This document shows positions 11,624-39,069 of a stretch of DNA of 64,000 nucleotides, piece after piece. Under the pieces are notes generated by a model. That model was given only the letters and a program-made list of their open reading frames with translations, did not search any database and was not told the DNA's origin. Origin of the DNA: Tiliqua scincoides (lineage: Eukaryota; Chordata; Lepidosauria; Squamata; Scincidae); the NCBI RefSeq assembly GCF_035046505.1, contig NC_089821.1, forward strand, positions 198,672,377 to 198,736,376. The letters are read 5' to 3'. Within the stretch, counting starts at the first letter, position 1. Each line of letters opens with the position of its first letter. The translations under genes were made by a program, and so were the position numbers.

Positions 11624-13910
11624 TAAGAACATAAGAACAGCCCCACTGGATCAGGCCATAGGCCCATCTAGTCCAGCTTCCTGTATCTCACAGCGACCCA
11701 CCAAATGCCCCAGGGAGCACACCAGATAACAAGAGACCTCATCCTGGTGCCCTCCCCTACATCTGGCATTCTGACTTAACCCATTCCTAAAATCAGGAGG
11801 TTGCGCATACACATCATGGCTTGTACCCCATAATGGATTTTTCCTCCAGAAACTCGTCCAATCCCCTTTTAAAGGCGTCTAGGCTAGACGCCAACACCAC
11901 ATCCTGTGGCAAGGAGTTCCACAGACCGACCACGCGCTGAGTAAAGAAATATTTTCTTTTGTCTGTCCTAACTCTCCCAACACTCAATTTTAGTGGATGT
12001 CCCCTGGTTCTGGTATTATGTGAGAGTGTAAAGAGCATCTCCCTATCCACTCTGTCCATCCCCTGCATAATTTTGTATGTCTCAATCATGTCCCCCCTCA
12101 AGCGTCTCTTTTCTAGGCTGAAGAGGCCCAAACGCCGTAGCCTTTCCTCATAAGGAAGGTGCCCCAGCCCCATAATCATCTTAGTCGCTCTCTTTTGCAC
12201 CTTTTCCATTTCCACTATGTCTTTTTTGAGATGCGGCGACCAGAACTGGACACAATACTCCAGGTGTGGCCTTACCATCGATTTGTACAACGGCATTATA
12301 ATACTAGCCGTTTTGTTCTCAATACCCTTCCTAATGATCCCAAGCATAGAATTGGCCTTCTTCACTGCCGCCGCACATTGGGTCGACACTTTCATCGACC
12401 TGTCCACCACCACCCCAAGATCTCTCTCCTGATCTGTCACAGACAGCTCAGAACCCATCAGCCTATATCTAAAGTTTTGATTTTTTGCCCCAATGTGCAT
12501 GACTTTACACTTACTGACATTGAAGCGCATCTGCCATTTTGCTGCCCATTCTGCCAGTCTGGAGAGATCCTTCTGGAGCTCCTCACAATCACTTCTGGTC
12601 TTTACCACTCGGAAAAGTTTGGTGTCGTCTGCAAACTTAGCCACTTCACTGCTCAACCCTGTCTCCAGGTCATTTATGAAGAGGTTGAAAAGCACCGGTC
12701 CCAGGACAGATCCTTGGGGCACACCGCTTTTCACCTCTCTCCATTGTGAAAATTGCCCATTGACACCCACTCTCTGCTTTCTGGCCTCCAACCAGTTCTC
12801 AATCCATGAGAGGACCTGTCCTCTAATTCCCTGACTGTGGAGTTTTTTCAGTAGCCTTTGGTGAGGGACCGTGTCAAACGCCTTCTAAAAGTCCAGGTAT
12901 ATAATGTCCATGGGTTCTCCCGCATCCACATGCCTGTTGACCTTTTCAAATAATTCTATAAGGTTCGTGAGGCAAGACTTACCCTTACAGAAGCCATGCT
13001 GACTCTCCCTCAGCAAGGCCTATTCGTCTATGTGTTTTGAGATCCTATCTTTGATGAGGCATTCCACCATCTTACCCAGTATGGATGTTAGGCTGACCGG
13101 CCTATAGTTTCCCGGGTCCCCCCTCTTTCCCTTTTTAAAAATAGGCGTGACATTTGCTATCCTTCAATCTTCTGGCACCGTGGCAGTTTTGAGGGACAAG
13201 TTGCATACCTTAGTCAAGAGGTCTGCAACTTCATTCTTCAATTCCTTAATAACTCTTGGGTGGATGCCATCTGGGCCCGGTGACTTATTGATCTTTAATT
13301 TATCAATGAGGTCTGAAACATCTTCTCTTTTAACCTCTATCTGACTTAACTCCTCGGTCAGGAGGGGCCGTTCGGGCAGCGGTATCTGCCCGAGGTCTTC
13401 TGCCGTGAAGACAGATGCAAAGAACTCATTTAATTTCTCTGCAATCTCTAAGTCTCCTTTTATCTCCCCTTTCCCTCCCTCACCATCCAGAGGGCCAACC
13501 GCTTCTCTGGCGGGTTTCCTGCTTCTAACATATTTGAAAAAGCTTTTATTATTCCCCTTAATGTTGCTGGCCATGCGTTCCTCATAGTCTCGCTTGGCCT
13601 CCCATATCACCTTCTTACATTTCTTTTGCCACAGTTTATGTTTCTTTTTATTCACCTCATTAGGGCAAGACTTCCATTTACGGAAGGAAGCTTCCTTGCC
13701 CTTCACAGCCTCTCTAACTTGGCTGGTTAGCCATGCGGGCACCCTCCTGGATTTAGTGGAACCCTTCTTTCTTTGCGGTATACACCTCTGCTGGGCCTCT
13801 ATTACTGTTGTTTTAAGCAGCCTCCATGCACTCTGGAGAGATTGGACTCTTTTTACCCTCCCTTTCAACCTCCTTCTAACCAGCCTCCTCATTTGAGGGA
13901 AGTCCGCCCG
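11624..13910 (-). mobile_element. CR1-type LINE, 5'-truncated, nearly intact reverse transcriptase frame
   Basis: On the minus strand one frame runs from 13892 to 11814: a linker region (KSPGPDGIHPRVIKEL), the RT core (YRPVSLTSILGKMVE; SGVPQGSVLGPVLFNLF; KFADDTKLF) and a C-terminal part (FFTQRVVGLWNSLPQDVV). It is broken only by three in-frame stops, at 13164-13166, 13020-13022 and 12885-12887, with no frameshift. The endonuclease is missing, so it was truncated on insertion. The 3' end at 11624 carries the TTCTTATG octamer tail typical of CR1. It is about 97% identical by eye to the copy at 51219-51952. Confidence 0.93.
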
Positions 13911-14012
13911 TCACCCTAATGGTGACGGGTTTGGAAGTCCTTCCAAACCCTAATGAAACAAAGCTATTAAACAAGTCCTTCCAAACCCTAATGAAACAAA
14001 GCTATTAAACAA
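13902..14012. repeat. Palindrome and 38-bp tandem duplication at the 5' edge of the CR1
   Basis: The exact inverted repeat cccgtcacc/ggtgacggg (5-base loop) lies near 13907-13929. It is followed by two perfect 38-bp copies at 13937-13974 and 13975-14012, then a short (CA) run. Confidence 0.85.
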
Positions 14013-14935
14013 CACACACACAATCTTTGTCTGGGTTCACAATGTGTTTGCAAGGTAATTTTTTTTAAAAAAACAGAGCCAATTGTTTGAATTCTTAACT
14101 GAAAAGCAAAAATATTTCTTGCTCCATCTTTCTAAAAGAGATGTTTTGTTTACGGTGCAGGAAGGTCAGAGAGAGTTCAAGCGTTCCAGCTTTGTAAACT
14201 CCCTTGATTTTAGATTTTCTACTGTATTTCAACACATGACCACATTCATTTGCTAGGCTAATCACTGCTCTATAAATCAAATTGCAGCTGCAGTTGGATA
14301 GCATATTTTTCAATATTTTGGCTCAATTCATTTATTCCAAGCTTGACAAATTGTCTCTTCTTGCATGAGTACCAAAACTGACTTTTCTCCAGTTGGACAG
14401 CACTTCATTGCTGCTTAAGAGGCGTTTTGAGAGCGTACATATCATTAAGTGACCATGAGTCAGTACAAACAAGTGGGACACACAATGAAATGTTGAAATA
14501 TCGCCCCAGCCCCCTAAGCAGAATGTGCCCAGCCAACTGGCTCCAGCCAATTCAGGGCTCCAGCCAACTCAGGGCTCCAGCTGTTCATACCTTGTAGGGG
14601 TGAGTTAGAAGGGGAAAGGGCCACCTTTTTCTTTCCCCTACTGCTTTGATGCCTTCCCTACTGTGCTACATAATGCTAAAGGCAAGGATTAGGGTTGGAC
14701 TTGCTGCAACCCCAAACCTGGGTAACTGTTCAAGCTTATCTAAAAACAGTACACTTCTCTCTGAAAGCCTCTTAATCTTAGATGTGGGGAGGTGTTGCCT
14801 GGTGAAGAACATGCCCTCTTCCATTACTCAGGGAAACTGTATTATTGTTATGTTATCAGTGTTCCCAGGCTTAGCGCTAGGGCACTAACCCTCCGGGCCT
14901 GACCTGCAGTCTTCAGCATACGTTTTGTAGGAGAA
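14013..14935. other. Intergenic, no feature recognised
   Basis: A short (AC) run follows the tandem duplication. No gene or repeat family is recognised. Confidence 0.4.
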
Positions 14936-15693
14936 TTTGGAACCGCCTTATACTGAGTCAGACCCTTGGGTCATCTAGCCCAGCCATGTCAACACTGATT
15001 GGCAGCAGTTCTCCAAGATTTTTCCTGTATTTTTCAGACAGGAATTTTTCACTGCCTTTCTTACTATACTGCTCTATACTGCTCTGGGCGAGGGTATCTT
15101 AGAGATCGCCTACTTCTGTACAATCCGGCTCATCCTCTTAGGTCATCAGAGAAGGCCTTTTTACAAGTGCTACCGCCTAAGGAGGTACGTGGGGCGGCGG
15201 CAAGAAATAGGGCCTTCTCAGTAGTGGCGCCAACGTTATGGAACTCCCTTCCCCTTGACTTGAGAATGGCTCCCTCTCTTGAGACCTTTCGGCGAGGCCT
15301 GAAGACTTTTCTGTATAAACAAGCCTTCTGAGTTCATGGCCTTTTAAACATCTTTTTACATCTTTTAGTATTCTTTACTGGCCTGATTCCTTATGATCTG
15401 CTGCTATATGCTCTTTTTTACCTGACTTTTTATCTGACTACTTTTTTTATCATATCCATCAATGTGTTATTATGTTTTTACCTGTTTGCTAAATTATGTT
15501 TTAATCTGTTTTTAACTGTTGTAAGCCGCCTTGGGTCCCTTTGGGGAGAAGGGCAGGGTATAAATAAAGTTGTTATTATTATTATTATTATTACTACTAC
15601 TACTACTACTACTACTACTATGGAGATCCTGGGGATTGAACCTAAGACCTTCTGTATACTAAACAGATGCTCTTCCAGTGAACTACAGCCCCT
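14936..15693 (-). mobile_element. tRNA-headed SINE on minus strand, split by a LINE fragment
   Basis: Read on the minus strand, 15693-15622 gives a tRNA-like head with A box TAGTTCACTGGAAGAGCATC and B box GGTTCAATCCC. The SINE body and tail (cttatactgagtcagacc...ggtcatctagcccag on the plus strand) sit at 14936-15070. The two parts are parted by the LINE fragment at about 15075-15620. Confidence 0.7.
15075..15620 (+). mobile_element. L2/CR1-group LINE 3' fragment with (TTA)/(CTA) tail
   Basis: The frame ending at 15331 encodes a LINE RT C-terminus: RNRAFSVVAPTLWNSLP, then FRRGLKTFLYKQAF and a stop. The 3'UTR ends ccgccttgggtccctttggg...tataaataaag, then (TTA)n at 15573-15592 and (CTA)n to 15620. 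It lies inside the SINE at 14936-15693. Confidence 0.8.
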
Positions 15694-16238
15694 CCTTTAA
15701 ATATGCTGCCACCTGTTAGAGTTCAAACCACCTTCCTATGTTGCTGCAGTAGCCTTGAGATATCTGTGGGCATGTAAATGTTAAGCATTATTATCAGAAC
15801 AAAGAGATATGGTTAAAGATGGGCAGATAGCGGGGGACCATAGTGTGATAATGAAGAACAAAAGGGCTCAATTTTGTTTTCTGGACAAGGAGGGGAGAGG
15901 AGGAGGAGGCCAACGAATGAGGGAAGGGGGTGCTTCTTGAGATAAGAACGGCTTCAGTTTGTGTTTTTTTTCTGTACAAGCCAGGGAAGGGAGAAAGGAG
16001 GCAGACAAACCATGAGGGAGACATTTCTTTGTGATAGAGGAGGAATGTCTTCAGCCCTTCTGGCTCGGTTTGCATTTAGCATGGCAAGAGCAACGTATCT
16101 TCCTCCTTAATCTGTTCTCCTCTGTGTTCCTTGCTTTCAGGCCAGGGGGGCAAGCGAGCACCAACTTAATTACATCACTAGCGGTGATGTGCCTAGCCTG
16201 CTATAGTAGTGAGTACCGGTACCTCCCCTGCATCACAG
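15694..16238. other. Intergenic, no feature recognised
   Basis: Unique-looking sequence with a purine-rich patch near 15,890-15,925. Nothing assigned. Confidence 0.4.
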
Positions 16239-16472
16239 GTGGCTCTGGTGCAATGGATAGCGCATTGGACTTCTAGAGGGTGAAGGGATTCAAAGGTTCC
16301 AGGTTTGAGTCCCAGCAGAGTCGCAGTCAGATTTTGGAAGGCAGTGGGACGCAGGTTGTGTCTGTTGTCTGGTGCGCTCCCTGGGGCCATTTATTGGGCC
16401 AATGTGAGATACAGGAAGTTGGACTAGATGGGCCTTTGGCCTGATCCAGCAGGGCTGTTCTTATGTTCTTAG
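16239..16472 (+). mobile_element. SINE with tRNA-Arg(TCT) head keeping its intron, and a CR1 tail
   Basis: The head starts GGCTCTGGTGCAATGGATAG, followed by CGCATTGGACTTCTAG, then an 11-base insert agggtgaaggg (16277-16287), ATTCAAAGG, and a B-box-like GGTTTGAGTCCC. The 3' acceptor strand CAGAGTC pairs with the 5' GGCTCTG (one wobble). This is the shape of the intron-bearing vertebrate tRNA-Arg-TCT gene. From about 16360 the sequence matches the 3' end of the local CR1 (tccctgggg, tgtgagatacaggaag, ggactagatgggcct) down to ttcttatgttctt. Confidence 0.85.
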
Positions 16473-16539
16473 TTTGTTTGATGCTTCAAATATCTGTGCA
16501 GTACATAAATAGTGTTTGAAGTGCAAGGCTTCAACACGT

Positions 16540-16795
16540 AGCTGACTAGAGTGCAGATGGTATGGGAACATCAGGGAAGCATTAAATGACAACTCCCACC
16601 CACCACCACCCTTTTTTCTGTGAAGTTTTGCTCAAGGAACTCTTTGATTCACGACTCAACTCACAACTTGAAATGACATGACTTGAAAGACTAGAAACTT
16701 TTTTTGAGTCGAGTCGTGATGGCTCTGCAGGATCACTATTCGCAACTCGACCTGTGACTCAAGTTTTGAGACTCGAGCACATCCTTGCTATTTGG
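16540..16795. mobile_element. Second copy of the GACTC-rich hAT-like family (partial)
   Basis: It shares gcagatgg-atgggaacatcaggg with the element at 10411-11252 and has the same clusters of ACTC/GAGT motifs (gagtcgagtcgtgatgg, gactcaagttttgagactcg). Ends not fixed. Confidence 0.5.
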
Positions 16796-17071
16796 AAAAT
16801 AAATGCCTAGTTTGTTCAATCAACATGCTTTAATAAAGTCTATATCTCCTTTCTTATGTACAAGAAAAATCCGTTCTCGTTTACAAGAAAAGGGAAACAG
16901 AAAGTTTTTCTGTTTTCCTGTCAGCAATTGTGTTTTTAAACCACCCAAAGTAAATTTCCCCTTCCTCTTTGCTTGTGTACAGACTTTCATCAAGTCAGAA
17001 ATGTTCTGCATTTTCAAGGAGACCATACCAGAGGACAGATCTGAGGGAGCCTCAGAACACAGGGAAGCAGA

Positions 17072-17602
17072 ATGGACAAGTTCCAGACAGTTCTAAACTT
17101 CTTTGTTGGTCACCAGAAGGCGCTGGGCTATGGTGCCGTGTCTCTGCTGACAGCTGGGAGTGAACGCATCTTTTCGGTGGTGGTGTTTGAATGCCCTTGC
17201 AACTCTTGGAACCTGCTCTATGGCTCTGTCTTCCTGTGGGTGCCAGCCCTGGTCCTGTTTCTTCTTGGCTTGCTGCTCAACTCGCGGTCGGGGAGGATTC
17301 TTACTGGCTGCTGTGCCCCTGGCAGGTCACCTTTGTGTTGCCGTGGGAGTCGTGTCTGGCGCTGCCTGCAAGTGCTCTGGCTGGCGGTTGCCCGTGCTGC
17401 TGTGGCTCCTGTCACGTGGATTTCCGTGGCCTTACTGGGAGGCCATTTCTACGCCTGTGCTGCTAGTGGGAGCACCGTAGTTCAGAAGTACATGTGCGAA
17501 GGCAAAGGGGAGGAATGCTTGAAGCTTGTGCTTCAAGCACCCTGTGGTGGCACTTCTCAGGAAATGGGAGTCATGCTCAAGAACCTTAAAGCACAGTCTC
17601 AG
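17072..17602 (+). CDS. CALHM6: CALHM6 coding exon 1
   Basis: 177 codons from ATG to CAG, in phase 0, followed by a gtatag donor. An upstream ATG at 16999 opens a frame that overlaps the CALHM6 start and ends near 17096; it could lie in the 5'UTR. Confidence 0.94.
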
Positions 17603-18883
17603 GTATAGTCCCATTTCAATTTTATTATTCACTACAATATCTTGTTGATGGGGAGGTGGTATTTGCAGAGGGAAGGAAGGATCCACACAAACTTGTCCAA
17701 TCTTAACACCATCGTCAGAGGCCATTTTCCAGCTCTTCCCACTATCCAAAGAGAACAGGGAAAGGGTCTTTTCTGTGATGGCCTCTTGACTCTAGAATGT
17801 TCTTCCCAGGGCTACTTGTTTGGCATCTAGTTCAATGAGCTTCCAGGCTAAGGTCTTTTTTATTTTCCCAGGTGTTGAATTAAGTGCGTCTGCATAGGTT
17901 CCTCAGTGAATCTCTGTTATAATTTTTTCAGCTGCTTTTCCCACAGCTGGAATACTTATTTTTTAGCGATAATAAGAAGCATGTGAAAAAGTTAATTTAC
18001 CATTCTTGCAGAGGTGAGATTCCAGCCAGAGAAGTCCTGATTCACGGGTCAGTCTCTTACACTGCAATACATGAACTCTCTTACAGTCCTACGCTGCCTA
18101 AACTCTCAGGAATAGTCTCTGTGGAGCAGATGGACTATGCGATGACCTGTTCACGTGTACAGATAGCCAAAAAGAAAGATCCCTAGTATATGATTTCTGT
18201 CCACACTGCTGAAACTGGCAGGACACCTAAACTGAGTGACAGTGGGAGGAGGTCAGTGCAGCTAACATCTGGAAGTGAAACCTAAAGCACAGCTTCTACA
18301 AAGGATGTGGTGTAGACTATGAACTCTCGGTTCCTGTGGTGTTCTGGAATCACATTTGTGAAAAACAACAGTAGGCACTGACATGAAACCTCCATTGGGT
18401 GATGTCTGTAGTGTCTCAGTGTGAGCTCTGTTCTGATCTCTCTCATGCTTCTTCCCAAAGGTGATGGGATGGATTTTGATCTCCTGTGTCATGATACTGA
18501 CTCTGCTTTGCACCTGCATCTCCCGCTGCCGTTCTCCAGTCAGTGTTCTTCATCTTAGATTCTGGAAAATGTACCTAGACAAGGAGCAACAGCTTTTTGA
18601 GGCCAAGGCTAAGGAACATGCTGCCAAATTAGCAGAGAGGAATCTCAAATCCTTCTTTGACTCGACTGAACTGGAGCCATTTCAAACCCCAAGCACCAAA
18701 GCCTGGCAGGGCATTTCCTCCTTGTTTGCCTTTAATCCTGAAGGACATTATTATAGTATGATACACAAATACGTCAGTAAAAAACAAATGGGTGGCAGTA
18801 TTAAATCTGAAGAGGGAGATACATTTCCAGTTTGTCTAGGGTTTGTAGATTCTTCTGGAGGTGATGAAACAAGAGTGTTATAA
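17072..18883 (+). CDS. CALHM6: Calcium homeostasis modulator family member 6
   Basis: A 317-aa large-pore channel subunit of the plasma membrane, in two exons (17072-17602 and 18461-18883); human CALHM6 has 315 aa. The N-terminus MDKFQTVLNFF and GSERIFS are family hallmarks. Four membrane segments lie at about residues 17-37, 49-69, 99-125 and 178-200. Extracellular cysteines C41, C43 (CPC), C129, C142, C149 and C158 fit the family's disulfides. After LKAQSQ the second exon starts VMGWILI and ends with a cytosolic helix and GFVDSSGG, which is typical of CALHM6 rather than CALHM5. The start ATG has A at -3. Its place next to DSE and TRAPPC3L matches human FAM26F. CALHM5 was considered and is less likely because of the C-terminus. 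Confidence 0.95.
17603..18460 (+). other. CALHM6 intron with a decayed LINE fragment
   Basis: Bases about 17750-17880 resemble the C-terminal coding part of an L2-type LINE (tctagaatgttcttcccagg, aggtctttttta). The rest is unassigned. Confidence 0.4.
18461..18883 (+). CDS. CALHM6: CALHM6 coding exon 2
   Basis: The acceptor is cttcccaaag; the exon starts GTG ATG GGA and ends TAA after 140 codons. It holds the fourth membrane segment, RCRSPVSVLHLRFW and the soluble C-terminal helix bundle. Confidence 0.94.
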   Translation: MMGWILISCVMILTLLCTCISRCRSPVSVLHLRFWKMYLDKEQQLFEAKAKEHAAKLAERNLKSFFDSTELEPFQTPSTKAWQGISSLFAFNPEGHYYSMIHKYVSKKQMGGSIKSEEGDTFPVCLGFVDSSGGDETRVL

Positions 18884-20031
18884 TGCGAGTCCTTTATAGC
18901 ACTTCGGCCTCCATTGTAAAAGAATCTTTCACTAAGCTTGTTTGTATCAGAGAGAATGTGGCTTTTCCTTGATGATATCAAACTGTGACTTATCCACAAA
19001 TCTTCCATCTCTTGAGAAGAAATGCCATCATGGGGCACTTGAATCACTCACTCACATGCTTTGTATGGCACATTTTTTGGCACCCAGTGTCGGTGCCAGG
19101 ACTGAGCACTGGCACTAGGTAAGTATAGGATTTGGCCCTCACTTACTAGAAAAGGAAAATGAAACCCTATCCTCTCATTAGCAGAACAGGAGAAGAGAAG
19201 CAATTTTTTTTAGCAGCAGGGGAATTCCAGATTACAGGAGGCAACATGGAAATAGTTTAACTAGAGCTGGCCTTATTTCTAAGACACCAAAAGATGCTGT
19301 GCAGCAGTGCTTTGTCTCTTCTGGCTGCTATTGTGCAATGGTAGATGTGAAAGACAAAGGAAGTGATTCAAGCACCCCATGATGGCCCTTCTTCTCAAGA
19401 AGATTTGCAGGTCACAGTCTCTTGTACAGCATCTTCCAGTTTTTCTTGCTTGATGTGCCAAATCCTGCAAGGAGAATGCAGCAAGGGGTAGCCTCCCATT
19501 CTGATCTGTCAGACACACACTGCTTTGTGTGCTTCAAGCTCTGTGTTGTCAGAAAAAAAGGAATTCCAGTGGAAGGCAAGGCAGATTTGTGCTTTCCCCA
19601 TCACTGTTATGTGGTGGTCAGTCAGTCCCCCATTTTTATCACAATCTCACACAATGGTAAAATGACAACAGTGAATTGGTTTTTATACGTATGGCAACCT
19701 AAATTCTTCAAGTTATGGTGGGAAGAGGTAGTATGGAAAAATACAATCATACAGAGCTATTATCGTCCAGGCATGTACTCCATTATGAGGCAACTGGCAC
19801 AGTGTGACCAAAGGTCACTGACTACATCTGTAGCTTTGTCTGTTGGGACTCTAGAAAGGTGAACCGAGAACAGTGCTTTGAAAATACTCTCAAAGGCACC
19901 ATAACGCCACCCTTACTCTCACACACAGTGAGTGCACAAGCATCTTCCGTAGCATCTTTCGATGATGGAGAAAAGAAAAGAAATCACAGAAAATGTGTGA
20001 TGTTCCAAGATGTGATGTTGTAAGCAAATAA
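18884..20031. other. CALHM6 downstream / intergenic
   Basis: Probably begins with the CALHM6 3'UTR. No clear poly(A) signal is picked and no repeat family is recognised up to the foldback at 20032. Confidence 0.4.
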
Positions 20032-20180
20032 GGGTGCAATCCTAACCAAATTTCCACACTGAGGTAAGGGCAATGCAACTCCAAAGTAAGGGAACGTGAC
20101 TGCCCCCCAACTGCAGGATGCAACCCGTGCTCCACTGGCACAGCTATGCCAGTGCTAGGAAGTTGGTTAGTTTTGCACCC
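20032..20180 (+). repeat. Foldback repeat, family 2 (about 150-190 bp)
   Basis: The ends gggtgcaatcctaacc and ggttagttttgcaccc are near reverse complements. The inside shares aaggtaaggg..., tgactgcccc..., ggatgcaacc and ggcacagct with copies at 35469, 46738, 47268 and 54910. Confidence 0.7.
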
Positions 20181-20733
20181 TAAGTCATACTGTTGCCTTT
20201 GTACACCTGGACCCAGAAGACTTCATGTACACAGTAGCAGCTTTGACTAAAATGCTCTACTTTTATCAAATAGGTGGGTGACGCCCCTTCAGCTAGACAG
20301 AGAGTGCTGATTCCCCACAGAGTTAGCAGATTGGGTTCATTGCTCTCAAACGGTCAGTATCAACTGTTACTTTGGAAAATGCATACAGCCAGTCCTGATT
20401 TATTAAATCATTACTTATTCTGTAACTTATTGTTCTTACTCTGCTTTAATAGTCTCCCAACAAATTCAAATATATGGAAAATATTTTGAACGCACACAAA
20501 ATTAAAATCCAAAAAGCAAAATAGAAAAAGTATCCAGAGAATCAGAAATTAGTAAATAGCAGCAAAGAAGACTAATAATTTCCACCCTCCCTCCCTTACA
20601 TTACAGAATGAAAATGCCTTGCCTAGTGTTCCAAGAGCCAAGAAAAAAAGCTCCAAAAGTTCCCTTAAGCAGGGAGATCCACCGTAAAGGTGTCGCCACC
20701 AAGAAAGCCCTGCCGTCATAGCTAGTCACAAAT

Positions 20734-20739
20734 TTTATT
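20734..20739 (-). promoter_or_regulatory. TRAPPC3L: Candidate poly(A) signal of TRAPPC3L
   Basis: AATAAA on the minus strand, about 315 bases after the TRAPPC3L stop at 21054. No other hexamer nearer to the stop was noticed. Confidence 0.45.
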
Positions 20740-21053
20740 TGGCTGAGGCACATATGGTAGAGCCCTCCTCAGATGTCCTATGCATGCAGGTAAGTTCTTA
20801 CAAGAGCAGGAGTTTCCACTGACATTCTGCACCCAATAGTTGAGGGTCCAAAAAGGAGCACGATGCACATAAACTTGAGTGAGATATGCAGAAGCTTCAC
20901 ACAGCACATGTCTGGCCATGCAGGGTCTGGTCCAGGAGGAGATGAATACACAGAAGCCTTGTTGTGGGCAATTTGCCCCTTCTGTATTGGGAGGTTTCTC
21001 TTTCCAGGCAAGTAAAAAGGGTAAAAAAAAAAAATGAAGCTGTGCGTGCATAT

Positions 21054-37225
<16,172 letters not shown>

Positions 37226-37639
37226 TTTTCCCAAGCAGTGGCAGAGGAGACAGGTCTTCTGTTTATATCCTTTCTCCCATGCATAGCATCTTCCCTTTCT
37301 GGCTGTTATCGCAGGCCTTTCTTGATCGTGGCTAGTGTTTTCCCTGCCACTCTGACTGTAAATGGACTCGGTGTGCTATGCTTTCTCCTTTTGCTGATGC
37401 TCCTCCTTATTCTCTGCCAGCTTCAGCCCTTCCAAGGGAAATGTGACTGGCAAGAAGACAAGCCTGTTTCAGGGGAGAACAACCTGACTCAGATCTAGTA
37501 ACGGATCCATTAAACAACAGAAATTGCCTGTCATATGCGTAACAGCTAGCTAGCATTACTGCAGGAGCCAGGACAAGTAAGGCCAGAAAGTTCAAAAGGC
37601 TAATTGTGCTAGAGATATAAATATCTGATTGTGTGCCAC

Positions 37640-38402
37640 GACAGCGGTATAGCTATATACCTTATAATTGACTTCCAGAAAAAGAAGGATGTACACATAC
37701 CATTATACATAAATGGTGAGGAGGTGGAGAGGGTTTCTAGTTTCAACTTCCTAGGTATTTACATCACAGAGAACCTCTCATGGACTATTAACACCAGCAT
37801 GTTGATAAAAAAAGGCACAAAAGCAGTTATATTTTCTGAGGAAGCTTGGGAGGTTAAATTTGTCACAGCAGCTGCTTGTCTCTTAGTATAGTTGCACCAC
37901 TGAGAGTGTCCTAACCTATGATATCTTGGTGTGGTACGGAAATTGCTCTGCAGGGGATAAAAAAGCTCTGCAGAGAATTATTAAGATCGTGCAGCACATC
38001 ATCAACCTTCATCTACCAGCTTTGGAGGATCTATACATCTCGCTATCTGCAGAAGTCACATAGTATTCTGAGAGACCGCTTCCATCTGGCTCATAAGTTC
38101 TTTGAACTGTTGCCTTCGGGTAGACGATACAGAACTATTAGAGCAGCACCACACGATTCCTGAACAGTTTTTATCCCACAGCCATAATTGCATGGAATAA
38201 GGCGATATAGTTGTTACCATGCTCCTGGGCATTATGGTCTGTTATACTGTTTTTATATTATGATGTATGTTGTATAGAATGTGTGGCTGAGTGTACAGTG
38301 TGATTGTTGGAATTGTAGTATATATATATGCTTGTATCTCAAAGGTGCATAAATTTTGTTGTGCTATAGCACAATGACAATAAAGTTACTACTACTACTA
38401 TT
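37640..38402 (+). mobile_element. Rex1/L2-type LINE 3' part, decayed
   Basis: Broken frames read IPLYINGEEVERVSSFNFLG, then SVLTYDILVWYGN across the middle, ALQRIIKIVQHII and FELLPSGRRYRTIRA, all typical of the RT C-terminus of this LINE group. The 3' end is gcacaatgacaataaagtt followed by (ACT)n. Clade is from memory. Confidence 0.75.
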
Positions 38403-38725
38403 CTGAATACAACGCACCAGTGTAAAGCTGCAACAACCCAGAAGGTTGCAGCTTCCTTAATTAACATGTCTGATACATCTGCATGTTTTTTGTTGTTTTT
38501 TTTAAAAAAGTCCACAAACCTATCATCACGGTTGTAAAAGGCATTGTTAGGAAACTAGTTACTGAGCAAAAGATTGTGATTAGCTGATGATCTGATTTCT
38601 TAAAAGGCCAAATAGCGTCTCAGAGGCTGCTTTCTGTCATACAGGATTGCTGGAAATTGCAGGTTTGAGCAATCCAGAATGCTTCTTAAGCAGAGATTTC
38701 CCAAAGGTGGAGGAACATTTTAGAT

Positions 38726-39061
38726 CAGTGTTTCTCAACATTTGTCCTCTGCTGTGCTAGTTCACAGTAATAGTACTAGTACTTCTACTATTATTACTAC
38801 TACTAGTAGTAGCTGTACTACTTCACATGATCCACCTATTTGAAGTACCATCAGAGGTTACTGGTGATGATATCATTGCTATCTGGGTTGGGCGGCAAGA
38901 TGTGACCAACAAACACTGGTAAGAGGCTCAGCATGGATGGGAGGGCTTTTTTGTGTCACATTCCTCGTCTTGCTGCTGGGTAGCTGGGGGTCCTATGAAT
39001 ACCACCTGACACTACCTCAAGTATCACTGGTGCTACTCGTACCACTGGTTGAGGAATACTG
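38726..39061 (+). mobile_element. hAT miniature element, family B, copy 1
   Basis: 336 bp, starting cagtgtttctcaacatttg and ending ggttgaggaatactg, with perfect 8-bp target repeats ttttagat (38718-38725, 39062-39069). It holds a run of AGT/ACT triplets. Related in reverse sense to 48942-49326. Confidence 0.92.
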
Positions 39062-39069
39062 TTTTAGAT

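Noticed and set aside
12159-12834. Plus-strand frames opposite the CR1
   Set aside because: They are antisense shadows of the CR1 reverse transcriptase.
16239-16327. A working tRNA-Arg gene
   Set aside because: The B box differs from the consensus, the D-arm region is altered, and it is fused to a CR1 tail, so it is a SINE head.
37238-37498. 86-codon hydrophobic frame just upstream of TRAPPC3L exon 1
   Set aside because: No family resemblance, no splice partner, and it lies in the likely TRAPPC3L promoter; not a CALHM exon.
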